Part shown: piece by piece, positions 39,387-40,848 of the stretch
Layout: every line of letters starts with the position of its first letter
Numbering within the stretch: the first letter of the stretch is position 1
DNA from: an uncultured Porphyromonadaceae bacterium
GTDB taxonomy: Bacteria; Bacteroidota; Bacteroidia; Bacteroidales; Muribaculaceae
Assembly (NCBI GenBank): GCA_947176285.1
Contig: CAMWQF010000001.1
Coordinates: 1-40,848, forward strand
Direction of reading: 5' to 3'
Length of the DNA stretch: 40,848 nt
Program-made: the position numbers and the translations under genes
Notes under the pieces: generated by a model
Told to the model about the DNA's origin: nothing
Database searches by the model: none
What the model saw: the letters and a program-made list of their open reading frames with translations, nothing else

Positions 39387-39737
39387 TTATTCTTTTTTTG
39401 CAATAGGATACGAAAGCATCAATATTGCCATAACGCAGCAAAGGTTGACGATTTGCCCCGACATCTGTGGAGAACCGTATAAAAGGAAGCCATTGATGAG
39501 CCCATCTAACCAGAATAATATTATAGATAGAGCCACCATCGTAAACCAGAACATGGTCCGTTTTATTAATAACATCGTCATACTCAGACATATAAATAGT
39601 CCGACTGCAATAAGCACGACGCCGACCCATGTTTCCGTGGCTGAAAGGGCTGAATTGATACTAATCACTCCTCCTACGATCCGAGCAACTCCAACGATAT
39701 ACGCCAGAACACTTCCACAAATTGCTTTAATGCTCAT
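39387..39737 (-). CDS. Small four-helix membrane protein, unknown function
   Basis: A 116-residue protein with four predicted transmembrane helices (about 8-28, 36-58, 64-84, 92-110). I do not recognise the family; the pattern of VGVARIVGGVISI and LIAVGLFICLSMTMLL resembles generic DUF308-like small membrane proteins. It has a TAATTTTG -7 element upstream on the minus strand and is separated from dapF by 65 bases, so it could be the first gene of the dapF-dapL transcript or stand alone. Confidence 0.7.
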   Translation of the reverse strand: MSIKAICGSVLAYIVGVARIVGGVISINSALSATETWVGVVLIAVGLFICLSMTMLLIKRTMFWFTMVALSIILFWLDGLINGFLLYGSPQMSGQIVNLCCVMAILMLSYPIAKKE

Positions 39738-39767
39738 ATTATTGTCTAATTTTGGTATTTAGCGTTG

Positions 39768-39775
39768 CAAAATTA
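39768..39775 (-). promoter_or_regulatory. -7 element of the small membrane protein gene
   Basis: On the minus strand TAATTTTG matches TAnnTTTG, 31 bases before the ATG. No clear -33 TTTG is seen. Confidence 0.45.
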
Positions 39776-39887
39776 GCAATTTTTTATGAGAATTCTATTA
39801 TCTTTTGATATTTTCTTTAAATCTAATTTTATGAGGCTATTGATGAACGATTTTGCGCGATAAGGGTGAAAACGATATTTAGATAAG

Positions 39888-39895
39888 TAATTTTG
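39888..39895 (+). promoter_or_regulatory. -7 element of the coiled-coil protein gene
   Basis: TAATTTTG matches TAnnTTTG, 18 bases before the ATG at 39913. The TTTG at 39852-39855 is too distant (32 bases), so the -33 site is unclear. Confidence 0.45.
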
Positions 39896-39912
39896 CACAA
39901 AAACGATTCTTT

Positions 39913-40263
39913 ATGAATATTACAGATATCCTTACTCTCATTGGTACAGTCGGTGGGATTCAAGGCCTTGTAGAAGTTGGAAAATGGTGGCAAACCAGAA
40001 ATCTCAATCAGCGAAAGGAAGAAGCCGATGTAAAAGCTACAGAAAACCAAGTTACCCGTTCCCAAATCGACTGGCTTGAAAAACGTCTTGCAGAGCGAGA
40101 CTCAAAAATTGACGCTATCTATGCCGAACTCCGCAAAGAGCAGACTCTCCGCATTGGCGAAATCCATCAGCGCCACGAGGCTGAGCTCCGACTTGCCGAA
40201 GCCGAAGCCCGCAAATGCCTCATCCGCGGCTGCGCCCAACGCCAACCCCCAAGCGAATACTGA
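39913..40263 (+). CDS. Small coiled-coil protein with hydrophobic N terminus and C-terminal Cys motif
   Basis: A 116-residue protein. A hydrophobic Gly-rich N terminus (about 4-24, ILTLIGTVGGIQGLVEVGKW) is followed by a long charged coiled coil (about 30-105) and a C-terminal tail CLIRGCAQRQPPSEY with two cysteines. I recall similar small proteins near phage-type lysozyme and mobile-element genes in Bacteroidota, with the same N-terminal GKWW and C-terminal Cys/RxPP pattern, but their function is unknown to me. Its 3' third is richer in G+C than most genes here. It may mark an accessory or prophage-derived segment. Confidence 0.7.
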   Translation: MNITDILTLIGTVGGIQGLVEVGKWWQTRNLNQRKEEADVKATENQVTRSQIDWLEKRLAERDSKIDAIYAELRKEQTLRIGEIHQRHEAELRLAEAEARKCLIRGCAQRQPPSEY

Positions 40264-40561
40264 TCCGACCTAGATAACGCTCCATTACTTTTCAGTCGCG
40301 TATAAAAATTAGAGAAATTGAAGTTTATTTTTATGAGTCGGAGCCCAAGTAAAATACTCTAAAGATTCCCATCAAAAATGAAATGGCGTTTTCGATGTGT
40401 CTTATACCCGGCTGAAAGTAATGTCTTACACTGTGTAGAATCTATTTTGTTAATCCCCCTATGCAGAGGGAGAAAAATCATCGGTAATGTCAAGAATGTT
40501 AAGAGAAATTCATCCCTGGACTCCGCGGGCTAAACTTTTGTGTTAATTTTTAGGTTTTATT
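40264..40561. other. Non-coding stretch between the coiled-coil gene and the NYN gene leader
   Basis: About 300 bases with no credible ORF on either strand. It holds a small hairpin (CCCCCTATGCAGAGGG near 40456-40471) and AT-rich DNA leading to the promoter at 40562. Nothing else is recognised. Confidence 0.5.
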
Positions 40562-40593
40562 TTTGCACAGGTGAGAGAAAATTCTTATCTTTG
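40562..40593 (+). promoter_or_regulatory. Promoter upstream of the two-hairpin leader
   Basis: TTTG (40562-40565), a 20-base spacer and TATCTTTG (40586-40593) match the consensus exactly. A second TAnnTTTG (TATTTTTG, 40558-40565) overlaps its -33 site, with TTTG 17 bases upstream. Confidence 0.8.
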
Positions 40594-40599
40594 CATCAG

Positions 40600-40655
40600 A
40601 AAAGCAACGCCCTGCTTTCTTGCAGGGAATAGGCCGCTTACGAGCGGCTTTTTTT
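40600..40655 (+). ncRNA. Short leader or small RNA with two hairpins
   Basis: Starting about 7 bases after a consensus promoter, this RNA would contain CCCTGC/GCAGGG (40610-40627, 6-base loop). It would end in GCCGCT/AGCGGC (40633-40648) with a run of seven T, an intrinsic terminator. It is either a free RNA of about 55 nt or an attenuator-type leader of the NYN gene, whose ATG is only 8 bases after the T run. The 5' end is inferred from the promoter. Confidence 0.55.
40633..40655 (+). terminator. Intrinsic terminator just before the NYN gene
   Basis: GCCGCT, a TACG tetraloop and AGCGGC, followed by TTTTTTTA. It stands between the promoter at 40562 and the ATG at 40663, so transcription of that gene would need read-through. 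Confidence 0.85.
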
Positions 40656-40662
40656 ATTTGTT

Positions 40663-40848
40663 ATGGAAGCTAAGAAACGAGTAACATTCTATATTGATGG
40701 CTTCAACTTCTATTTTGGACTCAAACGTACAAAAAAAGTTGATCCGGCTTGGCGTGATTTCTATTGGATTGACATAGTGAAGCTCTGCGAGAGAAGCTCA
40801 TTAACGGTGACAGATTTGAGATCGTAAGAGGCAAGTATCTTGACAAGC
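40663..40848 (+). pseudogene. Disrupted NYN-domain (LabA-like) gene, cut by the window edge
   Basis: From the ATG the frame reads MEAKKRVTFYIDGFNFYFGL, the typical start of NYN-domain nucleases, whose Asp in YIDGFN is a metal ligand. It continues to IDIVKLCE and then ends at TAA (40825-40827) after 54 residues. From about 40791 a second frame reads EKLINGDRFEIVRGKYLDK, which matches my memory of a later part of the same family. So the reading frame is broken in a GAGAGA tract (40789-40794), by a small frameshift or by an internal deletion of roughly 30 codons. A sequencing or assembly fault near the edge is also possible. Confidence 0.65.

Overview
The window looks like chromosomal DNA from a member of the Bacteroidales, most likely a Muribaculaceae-type gut commensal. 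The reasons are the recurrent Bacteroidota promoter signature (TTTG, about 20 bases, TAnnTTTG), the near absence of Shine-Dalgarno sites, and families typical of that phylum (DUF4292, DUF4369, DUF6089, DUF6242, FHS-type sugar permease, a fused AddA-like nuclease-helicase). Most genes are ordinary housekeeping genes; the genus is an inference.

Layout. 1-2480 (minus): a predicted outer-membrane barrel protein and, upstream of it, an unusual protein that joins an ECF-type sigma factor, a transmembrane segment, a disordered linker and a beta-barrel-like domain. 2648-7106 (plus): an envelope operon of a TPR protein, a DUF4292 protein and an EnvC-like murein hydrolase activator. 7293-12566 (plus): the branched-chain amino acid operon ilvD-ilvB-ilvN-ilvC. 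12626-13489 (minus): ribD with a shortened reductase domain. 13766-21802 (plus): an envelope biogenesis run of DUF6242-type lipoprotein, DUF6089 protein, uppS, bamA, two Skp/OmpH chaperones, murI and a small TPR-like protein. 21799-26770 (minus): a hypothetical protein, tRNA-Leu(UAA), an OmpA-family porin, then an operon of two rhomboid proteases and a membrane-anchored endonuclease/exonuclease/phosphatase protein. 26999-31386 (plus): HU, argS, a Bax-inhibitor-1 family protein and a sugar permease. 31433-39737 (minus): an AddA-like helicase-nuclease with yciH and a thioredoxin-like lipoprotein, a LEA-like repeat protein, dapL and dapF (diaminopimelate synthesis) and a small membrane protein. 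39913-40848 (plus): an accessory-looking end with a coiled-coil protein, a promoter with two hairpins, and a disrupted NYN-domain gene cut by the window edge.

Two things stand out. First, the sigma/transmembrane/barrel fusion at 765-2480 could carry an envelope signal to transcription in one polypeptide. Second, at least ten intergenic sites hold imperfect tandem repeats with a strictly kept period of 9 bp (six arrays) or 7 bp (four arrays). Unit sequences differ between loci but the period does not, and several arrays begin at or overlap a stop codon. I know of no formal description of this class.
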